Source: Effrenium voratum (Eukaryota > Sar > Dinophyceae > Suessiales > Symbiodiniaceae). Taken from it: DNA of 64,000 nt. How positions within the stretch are numbered: position 1 is the stretch's first letter; each line of letters opens with the position of its first letter. Below are positions 1 through 10,760 of the stretch, in pieces. The stretch lies in the NCBI GenBank assembly GCA_963377175.1, contig CAUJNA010000591.1, positions 1,026,001 through 1,090,000 on the forward strand, written 5' to 3'. The position numbers and the translations under genes were made by a program. The notes below the pieces were generated by a model, which worked only from the letters and a program-made list of their open reading frames with translations, was not told where the DNA came from and ran no database searches.

Positions 1-867
1 CTTCTTTTTTTTCTGAAACCACACATTCCGAATCAGTTTGGTGCTCCCTTCTTTTTTTTCTAGAGTTGACTTAATTAAGGAAAGTCACGTTTGCAGTATG
101 TATTTCAATTGGGAATCATTTGGCCATCATGAAAAACATTGGGACGCATGACCATCACCCAATCACCTTTGGAGAAAGCGTTCTCCATTCAACGTCAAGA
201 CACACAGCCACAGACATGGAACCGACCAAGGAGACCGACCATGTTCCGGCAAAAAAAAAGGTTCGGTGGGTTCCAGGTTGGACTGGCTAAAATCGAATGG
301 TTGTTTGGTACCTATGTCTCTGGAGTTCTCACCCATATGCCAGGCAAAAGATCCAAATGCATCCAAATGATGCTCGCTTATATACCGTCCACCCACTCAA
401 TCCTGTACTTTCCCTTCCGCCTCTGCATCTGGACGTGATTAAGGGTGTACGTGATTAAGGGTGTCCGTGCTTCCCCCCAACCTTTTAAGGCATTCCCAAA
501 CAAACATCAAGTAAAGCAGCCCATTGGGGAAACGCAAAGAACCCCCTAAAATGGGAAAGTGTTTGACTTCCCTGAACCATCCCCGTTTACTCACTTCCGT
601 AGACTGGCCAAAGAAAGTGCCCAAACTTCTTTTGTTTGCCACTCACGGTCCAAACTCAAAAGGCTTTATCCCGCCTCTAGCGACGTACCTGGAAGATCAA
701 AAGCAACCTCCTGTTCTGTGCCATGCGAGTGGGTGGGATTCCACTTGGATCTTCAAGTCGCCAAAACATATGGAAACCGTAGATGGCCAGGTGCAAAGGG
801 GAGGTGGGTTGAGAGCCCTAGGGCTGCTTGGATTCGCCTCGGTTCCCTTAGGGAGCCTTAGGGAGCC

Positions 868-930
868 ACCTCCCCCTGCTTGGACCACTCCACCGGCACG
901 AGACTCGACTCCGAGCGGAGAGCCACCGGG
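868..930 (-). CDS. Exon-like island, unrecognised protein
   Basis: Reads PPVALRSESSLVPVEWSKQG before a stop. It abuts an ATAGGTGTCC-family inverted-repeat element that starts at 934, the usual arrangement of exon beside element in this window. Very short, so weakly supported. Confidence 0.3.
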
Positions 931-933
931 GGC

Positions 934-1044
934 ATAGGTGTCCTTTTAGGGTAAATAGATGGATCTTCCTGGTAGATGAGAAAAAAACATCAGGTAAACC
1001 AGGGATGGCCATCTATTTTTCAACCAAACCAACAGGACACCCAT
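934..1044. mobile_element. Inverted-repeat element, family B (ATAGGTGTCC)
   Basis: Ends are ATAGGTGTCCTTTTAGGG and its near reverse complement (CCAACAGGACACCCAT). An inner hairpin repeats AAATAGATGG against CCATCTATTTTT. Non-autonomous. Other copies lie at 4554, 20419, 40598 and 51783. Confidence 0.75.
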
Positions 1045-1123
1045 GATTGAGGCTGGGGGGGGGGTGGGGAATCGCCATCTATTTTTCGAAAGCAAACCAA
1101 CCAGAAACGACGCCTACCGGGGG

Positions 1124-1215
1124 TCCCCGCTGCAGCGCTTGGCCGCGAGCGTTCTGCACCACCAGGTCCTCCCGGCGCCCGTGGCCCTGGAGTCGGCTCG
1201 ACACGGCGGCGGCGT
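1124..1215 (-). CDS. Exon-like island, unrecognised protein
   Basis: Reads AVSSRLQGHGRREDLVVQNA then RGQALQRGPP, ending at a GT (CCCG|GTAGGC). Two other minus frames are open but Pro/Arg-rich. The GC content contrasts with the GGAAACCA-rich DNA beside it. Could continue the same gene as the island at 2.2 kb. Family not recognised. Confidence 0.4.
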
Positions 1216-1247
1216 TGTTGTTTTCCGTGTTTTTTGGGGGAGAAAAA

Positions 1248-1425
1248 CATGTGAAACCGAAGGAAACCAAAAGGAAACCACAAGGAAACGAAAAGGAAAC
1301 CAAGCAGGGAACCAAACAGGAAACAAAACAAAAAGTCAAAGGAAACCCACCAGGAAACAAAACAAAAAGTCAAAGGAGACCAAAGCAAACCGAAGGAAAC
1401 CAAAACTATGTCCTATGGGCGATCA
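1248..1425. repeat. GGAAACCA-type degenerate tandem repeat
   Basis: About twenty copies of AAGGAAACCAAA-like units with drift, next to an exon-like island. Confidence 0.75.
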
Positions 1426-2184
1426 TCCAAACCAAAGGAGGTCGTTTTGGGATCCAGTTGTCCTAGAACTTGAACGGCAATGCGCTGGCTGGATGAGAAT
1501 GACATGCTGCATCTCATGCTGCATCCCCTACCCCAGGACAATGGGCTGCCTTTGCTTCTTTTTTAAGGTTGGACCCCCCCAAAATGGCAGCTTTCCTTTT
1601 GGCTTCCCGGTAAACCAACCCCAAAAAAGGGTACCCTCAGACAAAAGACAGACCCAAATGCATATGTGCATAAACAAAATATAGTGGCCACGTGTCTGTG
1701 TCGTTTATTCTCACTTCCTGAATGATTGGCAACAAAAGTGTTGCCACTGCGGGCTTCCCATTTGCTTATGCCCTCTGGAAAAATAAGAACGTATGTCCAG
1801 CAGTGAAATCGCTTCCCTTTAAATCCAACAGGGGAACATAAACAAATATGCATGTGAGCAAACGGAAGGCAAAGATGCAAAACGAACAGGACCTATTCTG
1901 AAACTCTGTTGCTTTGCGTACCCCTGCTAAAAGTGACTAACCTTTAGCGGTTTAATACGGACACCCCCACTTGGTCGGCAAAAAGAAGTTAAAGTCCTAA
2001 CATCCCTTGGCAAAAAATGCGAACCAAGTTGAAAGGTGGCACTCAGTTGTTCAGTGGCCCTGGAAAAAGGGAACCCTTTTTGGGGCTTGGACCATTTTTG
2101 GTGGGGCAGCCACCCGAAAAAACAAAGGGAAAAGGAATTGGTGCCACTGGACCACTGAGATTCTGAAAGGCCTTTGCCCTCGCC

Positions 2185-2268
2185 CAACCGCGCCTTGTCG
2201 CCGATCCGAAAGGTGATGGGCCCCAGCTTGCCGGGCTGATACCGGCAGCGGGGAGGCCTGCGAAGCGC
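2185..2268 (-). CDS. Exon-like island, unrecognised protein
   Basis: After CTTCGCAG|G the frame reads RCRYQPGKLGPITFRIGDKA then RLGEGKG. The beta-rich PGKLGPITFRIGDKARLGEG run looks like genuine protein. The donor was not fixed (AAAG|GCC would be GC-type). Family not recognised. Confidence 0.42.
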
Positions 2269-2582
2269 GACCGCAGGCCAGCGAGAGGGGCGAAGATGTC
2301 GGAATAGGAGTGTGGGCCCCGCAAAAACGCATAATTTCCCGTGGGTTTCGCAAAAAGAGAGAGGAAAAGACACACATACACACACACACACACAAAAAGA
2401 AGAAGCAACAACGTGGACGTTCTTTGCGGTTTTCCTGTAGACCAACCTGAAAATGGTGCGCTCAAGAACCATATGCTCAAATGGGTTGGTACCTCTTGGA
2501 CCCCTTCAGGTGGCTTCCACTCGCGAGCAAGTGTGTGCAGCTCCTCTCTCACGCTTGGATATCTAGAGAGAGAAAGAACATG

Positions 2583-2902
2583 TATGACTGAGTCAGTGAA
2601 TGACTGAGTGAGTGAATGAATGAATAAACCAACGCACGAATGAATGAATGAATGAATGAATGAATGAATGAATGAATGAATGAATGAATGAATGAATGAA
2701 TGAATGAATGAATGAATGAATGAAGGAATGAACAAATGAACGAGCGAACGAACAAATGCAGGAATGCAGGAATGCCTGAATGCATGCATGCATGCATGCA
2801 TGCATGCATGCATGCATGCATGAATGAATGAATGAATGAATGAATGAATGAATGAATGAATGAATGAATGAACGAACGAACGAATGAATGAATGAATGAA
2901 TG
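2583..2902. repeat. Tetranucleotide array GAAT, with a GCAT block
   Basis: GAATGAAT tracts at 2636-2730 and 2820-2902 flank a GCATGCAT tract (2784-2820), suggesting expansion of a point-mutated unit. Confidence 0.95.
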
Positions 2903-3339
2903 GTGGGGGCCTCTCGGTTGCTTTAGGGGATGTGGTTGAGTGAGTATTGGGCTAGTTTGGACAGTCAACCCCAAACGCACAGCCACAGCCAGGACATCAG
3001 CCCTTTGTCGAGCCTAAATGAACCCCAAACAAACCCAAGACACCCCCCGCCTTTAATATCTAAGCAAGCCCAAAATTCATCAGAAACCTGCCCCGAGCAA
3101 CAACTGTCACCAAATCAAACAAGCAGCCCCAGGTCCCAGCGAGGCCGGGAGTGCGGCCAAACTCCACCAAGTCAGGGCCATTGGGCACCAAAAAACAGGG
3201 GATGGGGATGCGGCCGCAACCAACCCAACCCACCAACCAGCCACCTGGCCGGGCTTCATCTCCAGCCAGAGGATTAGAGATCAACCAAAAACGGTGAACT
3301 TTCCTTTGACCACGTCAAAAAATAAAAACCTTCCCTGGG

Positions 3340-3465
3340 CAGGGATCCGGATGCACTATACACCTGAACATTGCAACTTGTAAATGGTGCTTTCCCTTTA
3401 TTTTGGCGGAAAAAGCAACATGTTTCAAATGGTTGCAGAATGTATCTTTTAAGGAGCCCTGCTTA
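3340..3465. mobile_element. Family M repeat
   Basis: GGGATCCGGATGCACTATAC, AACATTGCAACTTGTAAATG, TTTTAAGGAGCCCTGC; second copy of the repeat at 25370. Confidence 0.6.
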
Positions 3466-3544
3466 GCTTGTTGATTTAATGGGGGTCACCCATTTGTGGG
3501 CTTCCCGTTGGGTTTCCCTTCAACCCCAAAAGGCGCTTGGCGCA

Positions 3545-3645
3545 TCGCCATCCCACGTTCAGCTCTCTGCTCGCGCCTGATGACCAAGCTGAGCAACAAG
3601 TCCACCGGCGACCGGAAGTGTGCCTTGCGGCCGACGGATTTTTGG
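3545..3645 (-). CDS. Exon-like island, unrecognised protein
   Basis: Minus frame reads SVGRKAHFRSPVDLLLSLVI then RREQRAERGMAMR. The plus frame (RSALCSRLMTKLSNKSTGDR) is equally open, so the strand is uncertain and the minus call follows the neighbouring islands. Bounded on the right by a partial ATAGGTGTCC-family element from 3711. Confidence 0.3.
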
Positions 3646-3710
3646 GACTCTGCGGGGGGGTCCGCTGGCTCCTCTGGGCAAGGTGGGTCTTGGAAATGAA
3701 CCGGCCTTTT

Positions 3711-3806
3711 GGGAAAATAGATGGCCCTGGTAAATGGAAGAAACCCCACCTAAACCAGTGGAACCCATCTATTTTTCATCAAACTAACCTAAAAAGGACA
3801 CCCTTG
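3711..3806. mobile_element. Partial inverted-repeat element, family B variant
   Basis: AAATAGATGGCCCTGGTAAA and CCCATCTATTTTTCATC with AAAAAGGACACCC at the right end. The centre reads CCACCTAAACCAGTGG, a subtype shared with 14812 and, inverted, with 35113. Confidence 0.6.
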
Positions 3807-4553
3807 GTCTTGGGCATGAACCGGACATCCCCTTAAATGAAGCAAGTGATGGTTGCAGAGGTGGGGTGAGAGGTAATAACGTTCGGAAAATTCACAGCCA
3901 AAGGGGGGTTGGGGGGGTGGGGTGGGGCGGGGTGGCGGGGTGGCGGGGTGGGGCAGGGGTCATTTGTTGATTCCCAAAGGAGCATCGGCAAATCCTCTTG
4001 ACAACCTGCTCGGAACGTGGCCCTGTTCTGTAATCCACCCGCCTGTTGAAGGAACGCAAAACCGTTTCCACTTGCAGTACAGGAGTTGATTCCTCATTTT
4101 CAGTTAACCCAATTGACCGAACCATTGGATAGCTGCTATCGGATGTGTATGCCTCTCCGGTTCGGCTTCAACTACCAGAAGCCAAGGTGCGGATTCACCG
4201 AAACACTCAAGGCGGCAATGGAACTGCTGGCTTTGTGTGAACATAGGGGACCCTATGGGTGGTTTTCCTTTCATCCTTTACCACACAAAAAAGGGTACCA
4301 CCCGGGCCCGAAAAGGCTTGCCTTCTGCCCCAAGCTTCCCAGCGCGGGTTCGTCGTTTGGCCCCTTTTTGGGGGAAGCAGATCAGCACCAGTCTATCAAA
4401 CCTCGTTTGGAGAAGTCCTTGCACACAAGGCGGGGGTCAAAAGGGCAAGCTGAGGACAAAACACGCTAACTTCCCCATTCGTTCTAGGGATCCTTCTTTC
4501 CAAAAAACCGCCCAAACCTCAGGCGAACGGCTGGTTGTTGAAAACACCCCCTA

Positions 4554-4660
4554 GCATAGGTGTCCTTTTAGGGGGATATAGATGGCCCTGGTAGATGATT
4601 AAACCACCAAAACCAGGGCCATCTATTTTCCTAGCAAAGCAACCAGAAAGGACACCTATG
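4554..4660. mobile_element. Inverted-repeat element, family B
   Basis: ATAGGTGTCCTTTTAGGG at the left and AAAGGACACCTATG at the right. The inner arms ATAGATGGCCCTGGT and ACCAGGGCCATCTAT pair perfectly, so the element can fold into one long hairpin. Confidence 0.8.
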
Positions 4661-4664
4661 CCCT

Positions 4665-6450
4665 CTAGACTTCTGCCTGCTGCAGCTGTATGTCTCCCGC
4701 TTCGGCGGGAGGCATCAGCCATGGGATCTTCAGCGAGTCATCGCGAGCTTTTTTTTTTTTCCGGAGGCGCCGCGGATGGTCCGAACACTTGTCGCGGGTC
4801 TCAGGCTGCTCGGAATCAGTTCTCCTTTGGAAGGGAAGCCGAAAGGAAAGAAGCTCATGTTGAAGCACGCCAAGCCATGACTGCCATCCTAGCAAACTTA
4901 GCATCCATCTTGCGGACCTGGAACTCAAAGTTAGTTCACATCTTACCTCTTGGCGACAAAATGGCGGCGTGCATTGGAAGTGAGGAACCGATGTGCACGG
5001 CCCGAGCAACTGCATCCATGGCTGAGTGACGTTTGATTTTGCCGGGTGGCTTCGGGGCCTTGCTGTGCAAGCCACACCTTTCATGAGCTTGCCCACTGTC
5101 AAGCTGAAGCCCACGAAGCGCGGCACAGCGCTGCGAAAGGCAACGTCAAAGCTAGCAAAACAAGCCGGCAGCGGCTTCCGGACCCGGAAGCCATCTCAAC
5201 ACGAGCGGGTTTGCTTTTCTTTTTCTTTCCTTTTCCGCCAAGGCGTTGAAGCTATAATTCGAACGACCTTCGACAGTTGCACAAAGCTCGAGCGATGTTC
5301 AAGGAATTCGTGGGGGCCCTGCGATTTCATGTCGTAAGCTCTGTTTTTTCTCACCCTGCAAGGAGCCTTGACCTTTTCCCTTCCGGGTTGCCACCAAGAC
5401 CTATCCGGTCCATGGCACATGCTGCACCGTCGCCCTTTTGCTTGCCCCTTTGTAATGAAGAGACCTTGCTGAACAACTGTCCTGCGATCTGGTAAACACG
5501 GATTCACTGAGGCCTCCTAGCAGATGGAAGGCCTACTAGTTGAGCTTCTGGATTGCGCCATGGCCACGGACAAACAACTCAGACTGACACGGTCCTCCGG
5601 CTTTGAATGCATATTGCTGCCTTCTCTGAAGGCTGAATCAAACGTTCAAGCTGCGCAGTCTGGGAGATGGCTTCGAACTCCTCTCAGCCAGTCTTACTTC
5701 CCTGGTGTAAGCCAGAACCTTCCAACACCGCTCGGGACGCCCCCGAAAATGACCCCGCGATGTTTTTGGACCGGCGCAACCCCCCCCCCAATACTCCCAA
5801 AATCGTGGCGCTCCTTTGGCTCCCCCCTTGCGCCAAGACGGAAGGATACCCCGAGCCCATTTTTTGTTCGGTCGATTTTTCGTAGGGAGCCCTCCCCAAG
5901 GGTGGAAGAGGGCACTGGAAAGAGATCGGCCAGCCAAAGCCACCCGCTGCCAGCCCCCAAGCTGCCGGCCCAGGCATCGCGCGCTGGCTCCTGAAAAGCT
6001 GCGAGCTTTTTGTTTGTTCTTCTTTTGTTTTTCCCAAGTTGTTTTTCTCCCCCCAGATAGCTGAAAGCTTTGCTTGTTATTTCCTTTGTTTTCTTTTTTA
6101 GAGTTTGCTTGTTTTTGTCTTTTGTTATATTTTTGTCTCGCTGAGGCGAGGGAGTCCAGCCCGAGTGTCCTGACCCTCCCTCCAGCAATTTTTTGGTCCC
6201 AGGTCCATCCCTCCAATCGAAGCTGCCAGGACGGCTTTGGAAGAGAAAAAGGGCGTTGGTGAGGAGGTGAGGTGTGGATTTTGATCAAAAACAAAATGTG
6301 CTTTGCCGTGCTGCTTGGCCAACACGATTTTTGGGAACTGGTGAGCACCCCTTCTGTTTTGGCTCTCCTTTCGGGAACCAATGCCATGTTGCTGGACAGA
6401 GGGATGGTCTGTGCGTGGGTTCAATGACTGGCTGCCATTGATGAACCAAA
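4665..6450. other. Unassigned stretch, possible weak coding signal
   Basis: No known repeat family between the element at 4554 and the ORF at 6466. Open frames occur on both strands (for example minus ATGGATGCAGTTGCTCGGGC near 5018, followed by a GTAAGA-type donor), but none has a recognisable motif. Confidence 0.3.
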
Positions 6451-6465
6451 ATCCCGTGCCACAAA

Positions 6466-6741
6466 GTGATCGCTACAGTCCAATATCACAGCGCTTCACC
6501 AGAGCTTCTTCCAATGCAGCAGGCAAAAATGTGGCCGCTTCTTGAGTACAACATGTACAGAAAGGTGTCAACCCACTATGGCTTTCAAACTTGGAACCAT
6601 CGCTTGCTTGTCGCAACTGGTCTGTTCTTGCTTAGCGTGCTGGTCACAAACGCTTCCCCGGCCAAGCCTCTGCAGCGCGCCCTGGGCAAGTCCGCATGTC
6701 AATGCACAGTCGGAAACCAATTTTCTGGGACCTTCAAGTGA
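6466..6741 (+). CDS. Possible plus-strand ORF with hydrophobic segment
   Basis: Open frame of 91 codons starting MIATVQYHSASPELLPMQQA. Residues about 46 to 62 (LLVATGLFLLSVLVTNA) form a signal-like or membrane segment followed by ASPAKPLQRALGKSACQC. No Kozak-type or splice evidence distinguishes it from chance, and no family is recognised. An inverted-repeat element follows at 6,755. Confidence 0.22.
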   Translation: MIATVQYHSASPELLPMQQAKMWPLLEYNMYRKVSTHYGFQTWNHRLLVATGLFLLSVLVTNASPAKPLQRALGKSACQCTVGNQFSGTFK

Positions 6742-6754
6742 TCAGCTCCTCTGT

Positions 6755-6860
6755 GATTGGTGGTTTGACTTGGTGGTTTATGTACCCCCTACAAGCACCA
6801 GGGGTTCAAATCCAAATCCAAGCCACCCATCCAAACCACCCCTTGGGGGAGACCTGAAGT
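6755..6860. mobile_element. Family N element
   Basis: ATTGGTGGTTTGACTTGGTG, GGGGTTCAAATCCAAATCC, CATCCAAACCACCCCTTGGG. Confidence 0.5.
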
Positions 6861-6972
6861 GAGAGGCAAGTACTGACTCAGCAAGTCGCAAAGACAAATG
6901 ATTCGGAATGGGGCGCTGAGCGCGGGAACGATCACTTGCATTGTAGCCGAGTAACCTTGTTTGACTCCATAA

Positions 6973-7074
6973 CTAGTAGAGAGGTTAGAATAAGGGTACC
7001 CTTTTTGTGTAGTCTATTTTAGTAGGGGAACCCTCCCCCGAAAAAGGGTAAAAGGGCACTACTGGGGGACCTAG
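6973..7074. mobile_element. Inverted-repeat element, family A (CTAGGTCC), eroded left end
   Basis: AGTAGAGAGGTTAGAATAAG, GGGTACCC, TTTTAGTAGGGGAACCCTCC and the terminal CTGGGGGACCTAG. The first eight bases of the left repeat are missing. Confidence 0.72.
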
Positions 7075-7685
7075 ATAATGGTAGAACCTGACTAGTGAAC
7101 CCACTCTGATTCAGGACGCCTGGAATTCCCAGCCAACTGCCAGACAATACTACTTTAAAGGCGCCCACAAGATGATTAAAGACGCCCCTGTCCAGCCCAA
7201 AAATCGGGAAAAAATACAAACACTACCAAAGCTATTGCCAATGCTTTTGCCAATTCTACCTCCTTTCATCGTCTCAAGGGCTGCCATTCCAGAAATCCAA
7301 AAACACGGCTAGCCCGGAAACATCAAATGTCTTTTTACAACTTGGCTAAAAATACAAGTTTGACAAGCTCGCAAAGGGTACTCCGTCCTTCAAGCCTAGC
7401 CCCCCCCCTCGCAAAAAAAAAAAAAACAAGCCCCTCTGATGAATCAAGTCCCTCTCCAGCCCTCACAAATATGGAAATGCCATGTCCTCTTACTTCCCTA
7501 TTTGTTGCAGTCCTCGCAAGACAGGTTTTAGACAGGAAAGGACCGGAGAGGATTGGCCGTGTCCGGATGCATCCGAGAGAGCTGCAGGGACGGGGAGCCA
7601 AAACCCGGCGGTCCCCAACCTCGTCTGCCTGTGGGGTGGGAGGGGGTACTAATCAAGCTCCACCATTATACCCCCTTGCAGGGTT

Positions 7686-7805
7686 GTGGGGAATGACCAC
7701 TGTGATACAACAAAAAGGGCTTCCCAAAGACTCTTTTGTTCTTATAAAGGGGGATTCCCTTGTTCCGCCAGTTATTTTTTTCCACACCTGCAACCAACTT
7801 CGGTG
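7686..7805. mobile_element. Family H element
   Basis: TGGGGAATGACCACTGTGAT, AAAAAGGGCTTCCCAAAGAC; the right arm is weak. Confidence 0.48.
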
Positions 7806-8854
7806 AAACAAATGTGGCAGAAAAAGCCATGAATCGCGATGGAAAGGAGTATACCCCCTTGTGCTCCTGAAATCAGCCGTGAACCAAGGGAGACATCCCT
7901 TCCAGGTTCCATTGGTGCTCATCGGGAATCAATCCGGCTTGCCCATTGCCAAGAAAAATGTTCGGAGCGCGTCCCCCACAACAAACCACCGCACCACCTG
8001 CCCGAGTCGCCCCTCCCGCGCCTCGGGACTCCCCGAAGCCCCGCCAAAGCCTCAAATCAAACAAAACAAAACGACACCCGGACTCGCAGCTAAGCCACGC
8101 TACGAAAACTCGGAGGCCTTTGGGGAAGCAAGTGCTTCAAGGTATGCCACTTAGGATCATTGTACACAATGGTATTCCAGGATACTTCGTAGCTTTGTAG
8201 CAGGGTTCCACTTTTGACGACCCCCAAGATAGGCTTAAATCCAGGGGCAAGGCCTCTGGGAACCATCAAGTGGAACCCTGGTTCGTAGATGTACTGAAAT
8301 TCTGAAGATCTCCTTTTATCAATTGGGCAAGGCCTCTCCGTGTCTGTACGACTTACCAGAACTCCGACTGAGATCTGCCGAACAAAGGGCTTCGTGGAAC
8401 TGGGCACGCACGCATGTGCTGTCCAGCTTGCAAACGCCACAGCCATGTCAAACCAACCCCTGCCCAAGCTAAAGATTTGGATCAGTGAAGAACTTGTGTG
8501 TGTGTGTGTGTCATGTTCTCGAGGACAAACAAAAAAACGGCAAAGTTGCTCTTACTTGGCTGTTTCTCAAAATTGGGAACCCTGCAGGTAGGCGGTTTCC
8601 TTTTGGTTTCCGTTTTCATTACCTCCAAAGAGGGGTCCCCTATTTTGAGACACACTTAGACACCCATTTGTTGCTGGGGGTGTCTTTTGTGATCGTACCC
8701 GTTGTTGGGTGGTTGTTTATCAATGAGACAACCGGAGCCATTTCCGGGGGGGCGAGGGGGGGGGGGGCGCAACCATGAAAAGAAGACACACCCAAGTTGC
8801 TCTGATTTGTTGCCGGTTCGTTGGAAGAGTTACCTGTGGGAAGAGTTTCTAAGG

Positions 8855-8965
8855 GTAGCTTCCCCATTCTTTCCAGGGATCCTTCTTTCTAGAAAACCCA
8901 CAAAAACCCAGGGAAAGCAGCTGGTGATTGAAAAGAACGATGGTTGAACAGAATGGTTGGAATCA
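8855..8965. mobile_element. Inverted-repeat element, family I
   Basis: TTCCCCATTCTTTCCAGGGA, TCCTTCTTTCTAGAAAACC and right end AATGGTTGGAATCAACCCC. Confidence 0.5.
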
Positions 8966-8995
8966 ACCCCTGGAGATTTTTCCGTGAAACCCACG

Positions 8996-9087
8996 GCTCG
9001 ACATCTGTCGCTCTCGCTTCGAGGTTTGGACGCTTGCGCCAGGCAGTGCAAGGAGGCGAGGTGCAGGGCTACATCTGCGGGCACTGC
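8996..9087 (-). CDS. Exon-like island, unrecognised protein
   Basis: After GCGCCAG|G the frame reads AVPADVALHLASLHCLAQAS then KPRSESDRCRA up to a GT (GAGCC|GTGGGT). The VPADVALHLASLH stretch is faintly like the second FERM lobe, but this is too short to assign. The plus strand is also open here. Flanked by a GGATCC-type inverted-repeat element on the left. Confidence 0.35.
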
Positions 9088-9142
9088 CTGGCGCTCGCTT
9101 GGCATTGTGAATGCAGCATGTGTTTACCTATTTATACATTTT

Positions 9143-9212
9143 ATTACATATATATATATATATTATACGTGTATATATCTATAGATTGTGTGTATATATA
9201 TATATATATGTT
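9143..9212. repeat. TA-rich dinucleotide repeat
   Basis: Two TATATA tracts separated by a short TG-containing spacer. Confidence 0.9.
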
Positions 9213-10611
9213 TTTTTGGGGGGTGGGAAGGTCGGTGGGTGGGGCATTGAGAGATAGGGTTCATTCATGAGGGGAAGGTGATTAGACAAGCTACGACGAG
9301 GTCTTCTCCCTGTGGTTCCTTTTTCGGGGTGACCACTCTGATCCGATAGTTCGAACGGCGACGAGTTGCCAAGGGAGCGGTTCCACCAATTCTCCGAAAA
9401 ATTGTCCTATGTCTTTGGGGAGCCACGAAAACTCGGTTCATGGTTTTTCGCCCTTTGGCAGAAGGACATTCAAACAAGCAACTAAAACGAGGCTGTGGCA
9501 ACTCGATGGCCCCAAAAGCTAATGTTCAAGTCATCTTTCTGGGAAAATAGGGGCTTGGGAAGTTGTACCAGCCTAAGCTTGGCTGAATGCCAGCGCAACA
9601 AGGCCCAATGCAGCAGATTCCCCTGGAAGATCCAAATGGAACCAAGCACTAAAACTTGCGGTCCCTTGGTTGTTTAACTTGGACCCATACCCAGGTTTTC
9701 CTAAATTGCAGTGGAGTCTCCGAATTGTTCCATTCCCTTTCAAGGGCCAAAACCAACTGCGTGAGGAGCAAATTCCACCTGCCCGCCCATCCTGAAACCT
9801 GAGCCATGTTCCTCTAAAGAGAAACTGAACCTCTTGTGGGTTCCCAGCGCCTTACGCAATTGGTATACCAATGTCACAAGACCTGGCGTGTAGGTTGAGT
9901 TTGCTCGCCCCTGGTTTGCTGTTTTCGTGCTTCCTTTTTGGAAACCGAAAGGAAACCGAAAGGACACCCGAAGCCATTTTGGGGTTCCAAACAAAAAAAA
10001 CGAGCAACGGCGCCCACCAGTCCCTGCTCACGGGCGCTTTCTCAGCCCAGTGGCTATAGGGAAGGAAGGCCACTGGGCTGGTGAATTGTTAAGGGTGGCT
10101 AAAGTGATGAAAATTTCTGTTTTCCACCAAAAGGAGAAGAAACAACAAGCTTTGTCACACAAAAAAGGAAGGGTTGTGTTTTGAATTTGGCTGAAGTGAT
10201 TCAAACCCCTTCCCCCAACAAAAAGGAATGGTCCTTTTTGGGGAACCGTCTGTTGGTTGTTGCTTTTTTTCTGGGCAACCCAAAAGAAGAAAACTAAGCG
10301 TTGCGCCATTTTGTGGCTCCGAATCCTGAACAGAAAACCGCAAAACAAACAAAAAAAGCAGCACTTTGTGGGTCCAACCAAACAGGAACCCCCCCCAAAG
10401 AAAGACAGCAAGCACTGTTGCTCCGAATCTTAAGAAAACGAGACACCCACCGAAAAACCACAGCACACTCTGTGGCTCCGAATCCGGGGGAGAAAAAAGG
10501 GGGGGAAAAACAACACCCACCCAAAACAAAAAACAAAAACAGCAAGTTGCGGTTCCGAATCCGAGAACAAAAATCGGTCGGCCCCCCCCATTTTTTTTTC
10601 TTCTCAAATCG

Positions 10612-10760
10612 AGTCACGTGGCACGCGGCCACCCCGAGCCTCGCAGGCCAGTGCCACGCGCGCGGAGTCCACCAGCGAGGCAGGCGGCGCCAGGAAGGCG
10701 AGCGCCTCAAAAACCCGCCGCGGCGGGGCTCCGCTTGGCGCGCGGGGACTTGGCGGGCGT
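10612..10760 (-). CDS. Exon-like island, unrecognised protein
   Basis: Strongly GC-rich island in AC-rich surroundings. The best frame reads VFEALAFLAPPASLVDSARV then ALACEARGGRVPRDSI before a stop. Two other minus frames are open but Arg-rich, as expected of shadows. No splice edges could be fixed and no family is recognised. Confidence 0.4.
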